64,000 nt of DNA from Streptomyces gardneri (GCF_006539185.1 NZ_BJMN01000049.1:1-64000); one strand, 5' to 3'; shown: positions 43,487 to 53,288, counted from the first letter of the stretch. Notes: generated from the letters alone by a model not told the origin. Translations and numbers: made by a program.

Positions 43487-44326
43487 GTGTACCGCTTCCT
43501 GTTGTCCCGGCAATGGGTGATCCTCACCCTCATCGCGCTCGTCCTCGTCCCCACGATGATCGAGCTGGGCTTCTGGCAGTTCCACCGGCACGAACGCCGC
43601 GTGGCCCAGAACGCCCTGATCGCCGACAACCTCGAGGCGAAGCCGGTCCCGGTCGAGGAGCTCACCTCCCCCGGCCACACCGTCCCGCGCGCCGACTACT
43701 GGCGGCAGGTCACCGCCACCGGCACCTTCGACACCGCCCACGAGGTGGTCGTCCGCCGGCGGACCTCCACCGACGACCGGGTGGGCGTGCACGTCCTGAC
43801 CCCGCTGGTCCTGCGGGACGGCCGGGTCCTCATGGTCAACCGCGGCTGGGTGCCGGCCGCCGCCGAGCAGCGCGCGTACCCGCCCGTGCCGCCCGCGCCC
43901 AAGGGCGAGATCACCGTCACCGGCCGGCTCAAGGCGGACGAGACGACGGGCGCCAGCGGTATCAAGGACCTGAAGGGCCTGCCGGACCGCCAGGTGATGC
44001 TGATCAACAGCGAGCAGCAGGCCGCGCTCATCGGCCGCGAGGTCCTCGGCGGCTACCTCGAACTGATCACCCCCGAGTCGGCCGACGGCACCCCCGAGCC
44101 GATCGCCGAACCCGATCACGAATCGATCGGCGCGCACATGGCGTACGCCGTGCAGTGGTGGCTCTTCGCCGCCGGAGTGCCCGTCGGCTGGGTGATCCTC
44201 GTACGCCGGGAAGTGCAGGACCGGCGGGCCGCGGCCCGCGCCGAAGCCGCCGGTGACGGGGACGGAGAGGATGACGGGGACGCGGCCGGGAACACGGCCG
44301 CGGTCCAGGCCACGCCGTCCCTCTGA
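43487..44326 (+). CDS. SURF1-family cytochrome oxidase assembly protein
   Basis: The 279-aa protein is a SURF1 homologue, needed for assembly of aa3-type cytochrome c oxidase. It has an N-terminal transmembrane helix (about 8-28), the outside domain with VNRGWVPA (about 126-133), and a second helix near residue 225-245 (YAVQWWLFAAGVPVGWVILVRRE). GTG 43487 gives the familiar MYRFLLSRQW start; a TTG at 43472 is less likely. Confidence 0.9.
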   Translation: MYRFLLSRQWVILTLIALVLVPTMIELGFWQFHRHERRVAQNALIADNLEAKPVPVEELTSPGHTVPRADYWRQVTATGTFDTAHEVVVRRRTSTDDRVGVHVLTPLVLRDGRVLMVNRGWVPAAAEQRAYPPVPPAPKGEITVTGRLKADETTGASGIKDLKGLPDRQVMLINSEQQAALIGREVLGGYLELITPESADGTPEPIAEPDHESIGAHMAYAVQWWLFAAGVPVGWVILVRREVQDRRAAARAEAAGDGDGEDDGDAAGNTAAVQATPSL

Positions 44327-44360
44327 TTGACGGGCGCCACTTCCGGGAACAGCCCAAAGC

Positions 44361-46184
44361 GTGACGCAACGTATCGACGACTACGCCCTCATCGGCGATC
44401 TCCAGACCGCCGCTCTCGTCGGCCGTGACGGGTCGATCGACTGGCTGTGTCTGCCCCGCTTCGACTCGGCCGCCTGTTTCGCCGCGCTGCTCGGCGACGA
44501 GAACAACGGCCACTGGCAGATCGCGCCCAAAGGCGCCACGACCTGCACGACCCGCCGCTACGCCGAGGACTCCCTCGTCCTGGAGACCTACTGGACGACC
44601 CGCACCGGCACCGTCAAGGTCCTCGACTTCATGCCCCAGCGGGACGTCTCCCCCGACGTCATGCGGATCGTGGAGGGCGTCAGCGGCACGGTCGAGATGA
44701 GCTCCGTCCTGCGGCTGCGCTTCGACTACGGCTCGATCGTGCCCTGGGTGCGCCGCGCCGACGGCCACCGGGTCGCGGTCGCCGGGCCCGACTCCGCCTG
44801 GCTGCGCAGCGAGCCGGCCGTGAAGACCTGGGGCCAGCAGTTCGCCACCTGCTCCTCCTTCACCGTCGCCGCCGGCGAGAAGGTGGCCTTCGTCCTGACC
44901 TGGCACGCCTCGCACGAGCCGCGCCCCGACCTCGTCGACCCCTTCGAGGCCCTGGAGCTGTGCCTGGCGGACTGGCGGGAGTGGTCGGCCCGCTGCACCT
45001 ACCGGGGCCCGCACCGCGAGGCGGTGCTGCGCTCCCTGATCACCCTCAAGGCGCTCACGTACGCCCCGACCGGCGGGATCGTCGCCGCCCCCACCACCTC
45101 CCTGCCGGAGGAGCTCGGCGGCGTACGGAACTGGGACTACCGCGCCTGCTGGCTGCGCGACTCCTCCCTCACCCTCGGTGTGCTGCTCGCCGCCGGGTAC
45201 GTCGACGAGGCCGTCGCCTGGCGGGACTGGCTGCTGCGCTCGGTCGCGGGCGACCCGGCCGACCTCCAGATCATGTACGGCCCCGCCGGGGAGCGGCGGC
45301 TGCCCGAGACCACCCTGCCGTGGCTGCGCGGCTACGCGGGGTCGATGCCGGTACGGACCGGGAACGCGGCCGTGGAGCAGTTCCAGCTCGACGTGTACGG
45401 CGAGGTCATGGACTCGCTCTTCCGCGCGCGCGAGGCCGGGATCCCGGCGAAGCGGCATGCCTGGAGCCTCCAGCTGAGCCTGCTCGGCTTCCTGGAGTCG
45501 ACCTGGCGGGACCCCGACGAGGGGCTGTGGGAGGTGCGCGGGCCGCGCCGCCACTTCACCCACTCGAAGGTGATGGCGTGGGTGGCCGCCGACCGGGCGG
45601 TGCGCACCCTGGAGGCGCACCCCACGCTGCCGGGCGACCCGGCGCGGTGGCGGGCGATGCGCGACGAGATCCACGCCGAGGTGTGCGCGAAGGCCTACGA
45701 CCCCGTCCGGAACACCTTCACCCAGTCGTACGGCTCCCAGGAGCTGGACGCCGCCACGCTGCTCATCCCCCAGGTCGGCTTCCTGCCCCCGGACGACCCC
45801 CGGGTGATCGGGACGGTGGACGCCGTACAGGCGGAGCTGCTGCACGGCGGCTTCCTGAACCGCTACAGCACGGCCACCGGAGCGGTGGACGGGCTCCCGG
45901 GCCAGGAGGGGACGTTCCTCGTCTGCTCGTTCTGGCTGGCGGACGCGCTGCGGCTGACCGGCAGGACCGAGGAGGCGCGCAAGCTCTTCGACCGGCTCGT
46001 CGCCCTCCGCAACGACGTGGGGCTCCTCGCGGAGGAGTACGACCCGGTGGCCGGGCGCCAGCTGGGGAACTTCCCGCAGGCCTTCAGCCACATCGGGCTC
46101 GTGGGCACCGCCCTCGGTCTCTCCGCCGAGGAGGAGGAGCCGACGCAGGTGGAGAAGGCGACGCGGGCGGAGGAGGCGGAATAG
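44361..46184 (+). CDS. Glycoside hydrolase family 15 protein
   Basis: The 607-aa protein belongs to the GH15 glucoamylase/trehalase-type group. It has an N-terminal beta domain (IDDYALIGDLQTAALVGRDGSIDWLCLPRFDS) and a helical barrel with the conserved GGVRNWDYRACWLRDSSLTL (about residues 251-270), which holds substrate contacts. Mycobacterial relatives hydrolyse trehalose; that is the most likely activity here but it could act on other alpha-glucosides. GTG 44361 starts it; no signal peptide. Confidence 0.88.
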   Translation: MTQRIDDYALIGDLQTAALVGRDGSIDWLCLPRFDSAACFAALLGDENNGHWQIAPKGATTCTTRRYAEDSLVLETYWTTRTGTVKVLDFMPQRDVSPDVMRIVEGVSGTVEMSSVLRLRFDYGSIVPWVRRADGHRVAVAGPDSAWLRSEPAVKTWGQQFATCSSFTVAAGEKVAFVLTWHASHEPRPDLVDPFEALELCLADWREWSARCTYRGPHREAVLRSLITLKALTYAPTGGIVAAPTTSLPEELGGVRNWDYRACWLRDSSLTLGVLLAAGYVDEAVAWRDWLLRSVAGDPADLQIMYGPAGERRLPETTLPWLRGYAGSMPVRTGNAAVEQFQLDVYGEVMDSLFRAREAGIPAKRHAWSLQLSLLGFLESTWRDPDEGLWEVRGPRRHFTHSKVMAWVAADRAVRTLEAHPTLPGDPARWRAMRDEIHAEVCAKAYDPVRNTFTQSYGSQELDAATLLIPQVGFLPPDDPRVIGTVDAVQAELLHGGFLNRYSTATGAVDGLPGQEGTFLVCSFWLADALRLTGRTEEARKLFDRLVALRNDVGLLAEEYDPVAGRQLGNFPQAFSHIGLVGTALGLSAEEEEPTQVEKATRAEEAE

Positions 46185-46198
46185 GTCAGGATGGGTCC

Positions 46199-46969
46199 AT
46201 GGATCTTGGACTGAAGGACCGTGTGTACGTGGTGACCGGCGCGACGCGGGGGCTCGGCAGGGCCTCGGCGGAGGCGCTGCTCGCCGAGGGCGCGAAGGTG
46301 CTGATCACCGGGCGCGAGGAGAAGTCGGTCGCGGACGCCGTGACCGAACTGGGCGCGGGTGCGGACGGGTCCGTCGTCGCCGGTGTCGCCGCCGACAACG
46401 CCGACCCCGGGACCCCGGCCCGGCTGATCGCCGAGGCGCGGGCGCGGTTCGGCGGCTTCGACGGCATCCTGATCAGCGTCGGGGGCCCGGCGCCCGGCTT
46501 CGCGGCCGACAACACCGACGAGCAGTGGGCGGCCGCCTTCGACGCCGTCTTCCTCGGGGCCGTACGGCTCGCCCGCGCGGCGGCCGAGACGCTGACCGAG
46601 GGCGGCGTGATCGGCTTCGTCCTGTCCGCTTCGGTGCACGAGCCGATCCCCGGCCTGACCATCTCGAACGGGCTGCGCCCGGGGCTCGCCGGCTTCGCCA
46701 AGTCCCTCGCCAACGACCTGGGCCCGCGTGGGGTCCGGGTCGTCGGGCTGCTCCCGAGCCGGATCGACACGGACCGGGTGCGCTCCCTCGACGCGCTCTC
46801 CGGCGACGCGGACGCGGCCCGTGCGGCGAACGAGGCCACGATCCCGCTGCGCCGCTACGGCACCCCGGAGGAGTTCGGGCGCACGGCGGCCTTCCTGCTG
46901 TCGCCGGCCGCCTCCTACCTGACGGGGCTGATGCTCCCGGTCGACGGCGGGGCGCGCTCCGGCTTCTGA
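46199..46969 (+). CDS. Atypical SDR-family protein lacking Tyr and Lys
   Basis: The 256-aa protein has the SDR fold with TGATRGLG (13-20). The NNAG position reads ISVGG (92-96), Ser143 is present, but the catalytic Tyr is Ser156 and the Lys is Arg160 (S-N-G-L-R in place of Y-x-x-x-K). It therefore may lack ordinary SDR chemistry, or use a different residue. ATG 46199 opens it. The gene is 14 bp after the GH15 gene and convergent with AmaP across a perfect hairpin. Confidence 0.83.
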   Translation: MDLGLKDRVYVVTGATRGLGRASAEALLAEGAKVLITGREEKSVADAVTELGAGADGSVVAGVAADNADPGTPARLIAEARARFGGFDGILISVGGPAPGFAADNTDEQWAAAFDAVFLGAVRLARAAAETLTEGGVIGFVLSASVHEPIPGLTISNGLRPGLAGFAKSLANDLGPRGVRVVGLLPSRIDTDRVRSLDALSGDADAARAANEATIPLRRYGTPEEFGRTAAFLLSPAASYLTGLMLPVDGGARSGF

Positions 46970-46973
46970 GCCG

Positions 46974-46997
46974 GCCCGGGGGCCTCCGCCCCCGGGC
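46974..46997. terminator. Bidirectional terminator between atypical SDR and amaP
   Basis: A perfect 10-base stem with CTCC loop fills the 28-bp gap between the convergent stops at 46969 and 46998. Confidence 0.75.
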
Positions 46998-47585
46998 TCA
47001 GGTGACCCTGCGGGCCCGGTGCTTCACGGCTCGCAGGCGGGCCTCCGTGGGCAGCGCGGGCAGCCCCGCGGACGTACGGGCGTGCGCGAGGGCCTCCGTG
47101 CCGAGGGTGCCCAGGGCGTCCCCCGGGGAGGCGTACGGCTCCAGGTCGAGGGCGACGCGGGTACGGGGGGCGCCGCGGCGGCCCGTGAGGGAGACCTTGG
47201 CCCGGGCCACGCCCTCCAGGGCGGTGGCGTCGGCCTCCAGGACGCTTTCCAGGGCGCGGCCGCGGAGGACCGCCTCCTCGCCGTCGCCGGTGTCGATGAG
47301 GATCTCGCGGAGCCGGGCCCGCCGGAACTGGACGAGCAGCCACCACAGGGCGAGCAGGACGACGAGCCCGAGGGCCGCGATGACCGCCGGCCACCACCAG
47401 CTCTCGTCGCGCCACCGCTGCCGGTCCGCGGCGGAGAGCAGGACGTCGGCGGGGCCCGACCAGGGCCACCAGGAGGGGACGGGCAGGTCGAGGGCCGCGG
47501 CGAGGACGGCGCCGCCGCCGAGGACGAGGAGCAGCCCGGCGAGGCCGAGCAGGGCGCGGTTGACGCGCCGGAGGACGACCGTCAC
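46998..47585 (-). CDS. amaP: Alkaline-shock response membrane anchor AmaP
   Basis: AmaP proteins anchor Asp23 to the membrane. The 195-aa protein has two transmembrane helices (about 13-35 and 66-88) then a cytoplasmic domain (about 95-195) with the family stretch ALESVLEADATALEGVARAKVSLTGRRGAPRTRVALDLEPYASPGDAL, in the place where AmaP binds Asp23. It is the last gene of the five-gene Asp23 operon. GTG start 47585. Confidence 0.82.
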   Translation of the reverse strand: MTVVLRRVNRALLGLAGLLLVLGGGAVLAAALDLPVPSWWPWSGPADVLLSAADRQRWRDESWWWPAVIAALGLVVLLALWWLLVQFRRARLREILIDTGDGEEAVLRGRALESVLEADATALEGVARAKVSLTGRRGAPRTRVALDLEPYASPGDALGTLGTEALAHARTSAGLPALPTEARLRAVKHRARRVT

Positions 47586-47591
47586 GGGCGT

Positions 47592-48239
47592 TCACCCCTT
47601 CCTGGGCGGTCGGGTCACCCGTACGGTCAGCGCGGGCGGGTGGGCGAGGCCGAGCTCGTCGACGCCGGTGGCGAGGACGTTCTCCACGTCGGTGCGGACC
47701 TCGTCGAGCGCCCGGAAGTGCGAGACCGCCCGGACGCCGACCTTGGAGCGGCCGACACGGACCTGGACGGACTGGACCCCGGAGACCTCCATGACGCGGT
47801 CGCGCAGGACGAGGGCGGCGGCCTCACGGTCGAGCCCTGCCCGTACGTCGGCGTGCCGGCGGCGCATGGGGAGGACGGCTCGCAGTCCGGGGGTGGCGGC
47901 CAGGATCAGCAGCCAGACGCCCAGCAGGACGGCGAGGACGGCACCGATGACGACGCCGGCGCTGTCGAGGGGCTTGCTCGCGAGCACGTCGGTGAACTCG
48001 CGCCGCCAGGACATGGCGGAGCGCTCGGCCCGGACGGCCGCCACGTCGTACAGGAGCAGCCCCGCCCCGCCGAGGACGACGGCCGCGAGCACGGCGGCGG
48101 GGATGCGCCGGACCGCCCAGAAGCGGCGGACGGGCGGTGCCTGGTCGTCCGCGAGGACGGGTACGGAGTCGGGGGCACCGTCCTCGGGGTGGGGCGCGGT
48201 GCCGTCGGGGTCGGGGGCCGGGGCCGGTGGAGTGGTCAT
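47592..48239 (-). CDS. DUF6286 membrane protein
   Basis: The 215-aa protein has two transmembrane helices (about 44-65 and 97-120) and a soluble C-terminal half resembling the AmaP cytoplasmic domain (ADVRAGLDREAAALVLRDRVMEVSGVQSVQVRVGRSKVGVRAVSHFR). It lies between the short Asp23 protein and AmaP in the operon and probably is a second membrane anchor. Its ATG overlaps the upstream stop by 4 bp. Confidence 0.78.
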   Translation of the reverse strand: MTTPPAPAPDPDGTAPHPEDGAPDSVPVLADDQAPPVRRFWAVRRIPAAVLAAVVLGGAGLLLYDVAAVRAERSAMSWRREFTDVLASKPLDSAGVVIGAVLAVLLGVWLLILAATPGLRAVLPMRRRHADVRAGLDREAAALVLRDRVMEVSGVQSVQVRVGRSKVGVRAVSHFRALDEVRTDVENVLATGVDELGLAHPPALTVRVTRPPRKG

Positions 48240-48580
48240 GAGAGGCGGCCCCTCGGGCTGGTCGTGCGGGTGTGCGGGGAGTGGAGGCGTTCCACATGGA
48301 CGGAGACCTCGTGGACCTCCATGCCGACGAGTCCCTCCACGCGGCTGCGGACCCGGCCCCGGACGGCCCCGCACTGGCGGCCGATGTCGGACGGGTAGGC
48401 GAGTTCGAGGCTCACCGAGACCCGGGCGACGTCCCGGTGGACGACGACCGAGGCGTGCGGGGCCGAGCCGCCCTCGGGGACGGCGTCCAGCGCCTCCCGT
48501 GCGGCCTGGGAGGCGATCTTCGCGACGACCCGGTCGGCGATCGTGGTCGCCCCGCGGTCACGTACCGGGTCCGCTGCCAC
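48236..48580 (-). CDS. Short Asp23/Gls24-family protein
   Basis: The 114-aa protein is a short Asp23-family member: RGATTIADRVVAKIASQAAREALDAVPEG and VSVSLELAYPSDIGRQCGAVRGRVRSRVEGLVGMEVHEVSVHVERL are the family's beta-strand/helix core. Asp23 proteins are membrane-associated and respond to cell-envelope stress. It starts at GTG 48580, overlaps the DUF6286 gene, and is the second Asp23 in this operon. Confidence 0.83.
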   Translation of the reverse strand: MAADPVRDRGATTIADRVVAKIASQAAREALDAVPEGGSAPHASVVVHRDVARVSVSLELAYPSDIGRQCGAVRGRVRSRVEGLVGMEVHEVSVHVERLHSPHTRTTSPRGRLS

Positions 48581-48586
48581 CCCGGG

Positions 48587-48778
48587 TCACCGCCGCCGGT
48601 CGCCGCGCTCGCGGCCCCGGAACAGGTCGCCGGGTTCGAGGTCGCCGTCGAGGAACCGGCCGGCCACGAAGCCGATCGCGCCCAGGGCCGCGACCAGCAG
48701 GAACGCCCCGAAGCCGCCGAAGTACCCGGCGAAACCCAGGGCCATGCCGGCCACCAGGCCGACCACCGCCATACTCAT
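48587..48778 (-). CDS. Small glycine-rich membrane protein of the Asp23 operon
   Basis: The 63-aa protein has two short helices with GxxxG-type packing (MALGFAGYFGGFGAFLLVAALGAIGF) and a charged C-terminus (FRGRERGDRRR). It resembles the small membrane peptides seen in other Asp23 loci. AAGGGG lies 8 nt before the ATG. Its role is probably structural in the membrane complex. Confidence 0.75.
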   Translation of the reverse strand: MSMAVVGLVAGMALGFAGYFGGFGAFLLVAALGAIGFVAGRFLDGDLEPGDLFRGRERGDRRR

Positions 48779-48808
48779 TTCTTGTCCCCTTCCGAGCCAG
48801 TCCGAGGG

Positions 48809-49285
48809 CTACTGGAGTCGCGACTCCGGTTCGTCCTCCTCTTCGTCCGGGAGCTTCACGTCGCTGACCGCGATGTTGACCTCGACGACCTCGAGGCCGG
48901 TCATCCGCTCCACGGCGGCGATGACGTTCCCCCGGACGTCGCCGGCGACGTCGGCGATGGAGACGCCGTAGTCGACGACGATCTCCAGGTCGAGCGCGGT
49001 CTGCACCTCGCCGACCTCGGCCTTCACCCCTCGGGTGACGCTCGCCTTGCCGCCGCCCCCGCCGGGTACGCGGTCGCGTACGGCGCCGAAGGTGCGGGAG
49101 AGCCCGCTGCCCATGGCGTGGACGCCGACGACGTCGCGTGCGGCGAGGCCGGCGATCTTCTCGACGACGCCGTCGGCGATCGTGGTCCGGCCCCGGGTGG
49201 CCGGGGCGCCGCCGCCGCGTTTGGTCACGGAGGTGCGGCGCGGTTCGTCGGACGCGGTGTCACCGGAGAGTGCACTGTCCACCAT
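48809..49285 (-). CDS. Asp23/Gls24-family envelope stress protein
   Basis: The 158-aa protein is the main Asp23 homologue of the locus. After a disordered basic N-terminus (1-32) comes the core TTIADGVVEKIAGLAARDVVGVHAMGSG... with ...VSIADVAGDVRGNVIAAVERMTGLEVVEVNIAVSDVKLPDEEE. Asp23 proteins are very abundant in Gram-positives and are tethered by AmaP. AAGGGG lies 9 nt before ATG 49285. It heads the operon and is divergent from the gene at 49379. Confidence 0.87.
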   Translation of the reverse strand: MVDSALSGDTASDEPRRTSVTKRGGGAPATRGRTTIADGVVEKIAGLAARDVVGVHAMGSGLSRTFGAVRDRVPGGGGGKASVTRGVKAEVGEVQTALDLEIVVDYGVSIADVAGDVRGNVIAAVERMTGLEVVEVNIAVSDVKLPDEEEDEPESRLQ

Positions 49286-49378
49286 TGGATTTCGCCCCTT
49301 CTGGGATATTTCGGGGTTCTTTGCCCACACTAAGGGCGGCTGCCCGGTCTCGCCCCGGGGATACGGCAGGCTGGGGCA

Positions 49379-50134
49379 ATGACGACGGCTGAGGGTTGGA
49401 CGGCGGCGGTACGAGACCGGCTCGCTCCGGGTCGGCTGCTGCCGCTCGGGGCGCCGGAGGACGGGGCCTGGATCACGGAGCGCGCGGTGCGGACGGCCCT
49501 GGACGGGGCCGCGGCGGCGGTACGGGGAGTGGTGCCGGGCGAACTCCGCATCGGACCGGCCACGGAAGCCGGTCCGGACACCGGAGCGCCGGCCGGGGCG
49601 GAGTCCGACATGGACATCGACGCGGAGGCCGGTGCGGAGGCCGGAGCAGGAGCGGCTCCGGAGGGTTTCCCGGTGCCGCCGGGCGGGCTGCCACCGGGGG
49701 CGCTGCGGATCTCGGCGGGCTTCGGGGCGGCGGTCGGGCGGCCGCTCCCCGAGCTCGCCGCCGAGCTGCGTACGGCCCTGCTCACAGCGGCCGAGGACGG
49801 GCTCGGCCTCGTCGTGGCCACCGTCGATCTGCGGGTGACGGAGCTGCTCGACGCGGCTCCGGAGAATTCCGGTCCCGCCGCTCCCCCACTCGGGCGACCC
49901 TCCCCCGCGACGGACGACCCCGCCGCGCTCGCGGCGCTGCGGGTCGAGGGGGTCGCGGGCGTGACGGACACGCTGGGCCCGCCGGTCCACCGGGATTCCG
50001 GCCGGGTACGGATCGAGCTGGCCGTGACGGCGGGCCACCGCCCCCTGGACGTGGCTCGCGCCGTACGGAACGCCGTGACCGCCGCGGCCCGGGAGGCGAC
50101 GGCGGTCACGGTGCTGGTCTCGGAGCTGCGGTAG
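49379..50134 (+). CDS. Conserved hypothetical with Asp23-like repeats
   Basis: The 251-aa protein is divergent from the Asp23 operon (93-bp gap). At least three segments look like the Asp23 beta-helix unit: about residues 30-58, 108-155 and 200-251 (ending VARAVRNAVTAAAREATAVTVLVSELR). Between them is a Gly/Ala/Pro-rich linker. It is often labelled nucleopolyhedrovirus P10-like, which I consider a misnomer. A role with the Asp23 envelope system is likely from position and repeats. Confidence 0.75.
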   Translation: MTTAEGWTAAVRDRLAPGRLLPLGAPEDGAWITERAVRTALDGAAAAVRGVVPGELRIGPATEAGPDTGAPAGAESDMDIDAEAGAEAGAGAAPEGFPVPPGGLPPGALRISAGFGAAVGRPLPELAAELRTALLTAAEDGLGLVVATVDLRVTELLDAAPENSGPAAPPLGRPSPATDDPAALAALRVEGVAGVTDTLGPPVHRDSGRVRIELAVTAGHRPLDVARAVRNAVTAAAREATAVTVLVSELR

Positions 50135-50161
50135 GAACCGCGGCGGGAGCGGCGGGGAGCG

Positions 50162-50962
50162 TCAGTCGCCGAGGCCCGCGAGGTCGCGCAGACGGCGCGC
50201 CTGGGCGGCGCGCTCGGCGGTGCGCTGCTCCTCGTAGGAGCGGCCGGCGGCAGCCTGGAGCAGCGCCTTGGTCTCGTTGACGGCGGCGCGCGGCGCCGCG
50301 AGCAGGGCGGCGCTCAGGTCGCGTACCGTCGCGTCGAGTTCGTCCGCGGGCACGGCGATGTTGGCGAGACCGATGCGCTCGGCCTCCGCCGCGTGGACGA
50401 ATCGGCCGGTGGCGCAGATCTCGAGCGCGCGGGCGTAGCCGACGAGCGAGACGAGCGGGTGCGTCCCGGTCAGGTCCGGGACGAGACCCAGGCTGGTCTC
50501 GCGCATGGCGAACTGCACGTCCTCGGCGACGACCCGCAGGTCGCAGGCGAGGGCGAGCTGGAAGCCCGCGCCGATGGCGTGCCCCTGGACGGCCGCGATC
50601 GACACGAGGTCGCTACGGCGCCACCAGGTGAACGCCTCCTGGTAAGCGGCGATCTCCGCGTCGAGGTCCTCGTCGGAACCGCGCGCGAGATCGAGGAAGG
50701 ACGGCTCTCCGTCGAAGCCCTCGGGCGTGAACGCCTGCCGGTCGAGCCCCGCGGAGAAGGACTTTCCCTCTCCGCGCAGGACCACGACCCGCACGCTGCC
50801 GGGCAACGACCGGCCGGCTTCTGTCAACGCCCGCCACAGAGCGGGAGACTGAGCGTTGCGCTTCGCCGGGTTGGTCAGGGTCACCGTGGCAACGGCGTCC
50901 TCGACGGTGAGCCGTACACCGTCCTTGTCGAATACGAGCTCAGAGTCGTCGAGCGTAGTCAT
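50162..50962 (-). CDS. Enoyl-CoA hydratase/isomerase-family protein
   Basis: The 266-aa crotonase-fold protein has the oxyanion blocks GEGKSFSAGLDRQAF and AAVQGHAIGAGFQLALACDLRV, and a Glu in FAMRETSLGLVPDLTG at the usual catalytic place. It hydrates enoyl-CoA in fatty-acid breakdown or a related CoA reaction. ATG 50962 is preceded by GGAGG 6 nt upstream. It is 130 bp downstream of gbn in the same direction, with its own promoter gap. Confidence 0.87.
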   Translation of the reverse strand: MTTLDDSELVFDKDGVRLTVEDAVATVTLTNPAKRNAQSPALWRALTEAGRSLPGSVRVVVLRGEGKSFSAGLDRQAFTPEGFDGEPSFLDLARGSDEDLDAEIAAYQEAFTWWRRSDLVSIAAVQGHAIGAGFQLALACDLRVVAEDVQFAMRETSLGLVPDLTGTHPLVSLVGYARALEICATGRFVHAAEAERIGLANIAVPADELDATVRDLSAALLAAPRAAVNETKALLQAAAGRSYEEQRTAERAAQARRLRDLAGLGD

Positions 50963-51004
50963 GGGGCGCCTCCGGTTCCGGTGCAGCACTTGCAAGGATG
51001 CTAA

Positions 51005-51020
51005 GTGACTGCACAGTAAC
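51005..51020. promoter_or_regulatory. Imperfect palindrome upstream of enoyl-CoA hydratase
   Basis: GTGACTGCACAGTAAC is symmetric at 12 of 16 positions (GT-ACTG / CAGT-AC arms around CA) and lies 43 nt before the enoyl-CoA hydratase start. Possible operator or promoter element. Confidence 0.3.
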
Positions 51021-51092
51021 CACCTGGCCGACCATGCGGTCGACCGGGTGGCCACCGAGAGACCCGGTGGCCGGTCGAGCCGCCCCGATGAC

Positions 51093-51314
51093 TCAGACCG
51101 AGGCTGCCTTCTTGCCTCGTGTCGCTCCGCCGCGTCCACGCAGCGTGACTCCGGACTCGCTCAGCATCCGGTGGACGAATCCGTAGGACCGGCCGGTTTC
51201 CTCGGCCAGCGCCCGGATGCTCGCACCGGAGTCGTACTTCTTCTTCAGGTCTGCCGCGAGCTTGTCGCGCGCGGCGCCGGTCACCCGGCTGCCCTTCTTC
51301 AGAGTCTCGGCCAC
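51093..51314 (-). CDS. gbn: Gbn, GATC-binding nucleoid-associated protein
   Basis: This 73-aa protein is the small actinobacterial DNA-binding protein Gbn (SCO1839 in S. coelicolor), which binds GATC sites genome-wide, bends DNA and affects development. It has a single helix-turn-helix (about 30-53, SGASIRALAEETGRSYGFVHRML) and basic flanks (KKGSR, RGRGGATRGKK). GTG 51314 has GAGGAGG 5 nt upstream. The upstream region has four GATC sites (one at 51354, three in 51602-51639), in keeping with self-control. Confidence 0.87.
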   Translation of the reverse strand: MAETLKKGSRVTGAARDKLAADLKKKYDSGASIRALAEETGRSYGFVHRMLSESGVTLRGRGGATRGKKAASV

Positions 51315-51324
51315 CCGTGCCTCC

Positions 51325-51591
51325 TCATGGGAAGTGCGCTCTGGACTTCTCATGATCACCCCTACCCGGCGTCCTGGCCACCCATTCGACAAGGTCCGTG
51401 CCGCCGGGTTGCGGGAGGAACACTCCCTCGCCACGACCGGAGGCACAGATTCCGCACAGGGGGAAAGCGGGCCCCGCACCGCCCGGAGCGGGAAGTGCCA
51501 GGTCAACGCCACAGGGGGAACACACGTACGGCGCGGGTCTGCCGGAAGGATTCGGCAGAGCACCGCGCCGGGGTGTACGAGACGCCCTCAC
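51325..51591 (-). CDS. Doubtful small ORF with two CxxC-type pairs
   Basis: This 88-aa frame (GTG start; a shorter GTG at VCSPCG is possible) contains YVCSPCGVD and FPLCGICASG, spaced like a zinc ribbon, and its stop lies 10 nt before gbn. Third-position GC (judged by eye) is lower than for neighbours and no ribosome site is clear, so it may be non-coding leader sequence. I mark it as a candidate only. Confidence 0.3.
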   Translation of the reverse strand: MRASRTPRRGALPNPSGRPAPYVCSPCGVDLALPAPGGAGPAFPLCGICASGRGEGVFLPQPGGTDLVEWVARTPGRGDHEKSRAHFP

Positions 51592-51601
51592 TCAGATGAA
51601 G

Positions 51602-51639
51602 GATCACCCATGAGCCGAATGATCCAGCCCTGAATGATC
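51602..51639. promoter_or_regulatory. Cluster of three GATC sites upstream of gbn
   Basis: GATC occurs at 51602-51605, 51621-51624 and 51636-51639, with another at 51354-51357 close to the gbn start. Since Gbn recognises GATC, this may be a self-regulatory binding cluster. Confidence 0.45.
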
Positions 51640-51689
51640 ACTCCGGGCCCCGGAGCACGCCCGAGGGCGCTTCGGGAGCCGGGGCCGGG

Positions 51690-53288
<1,599 letters not shown>

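Larger units (their letters stand above)
51315..51689. other. 375-bp gap between gbn and ABC-F gene
   Basis: This gap, upstream of gbn and after the ABC-F stop, holds an imperfect GC-rich hairpin at 51643-51689 that may end the ABC-F transcript, and four GATC sites. It also holds a minus-strand open frame at 51325-51591 with Cys pairs; see that entry. Confidence 0.5.
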
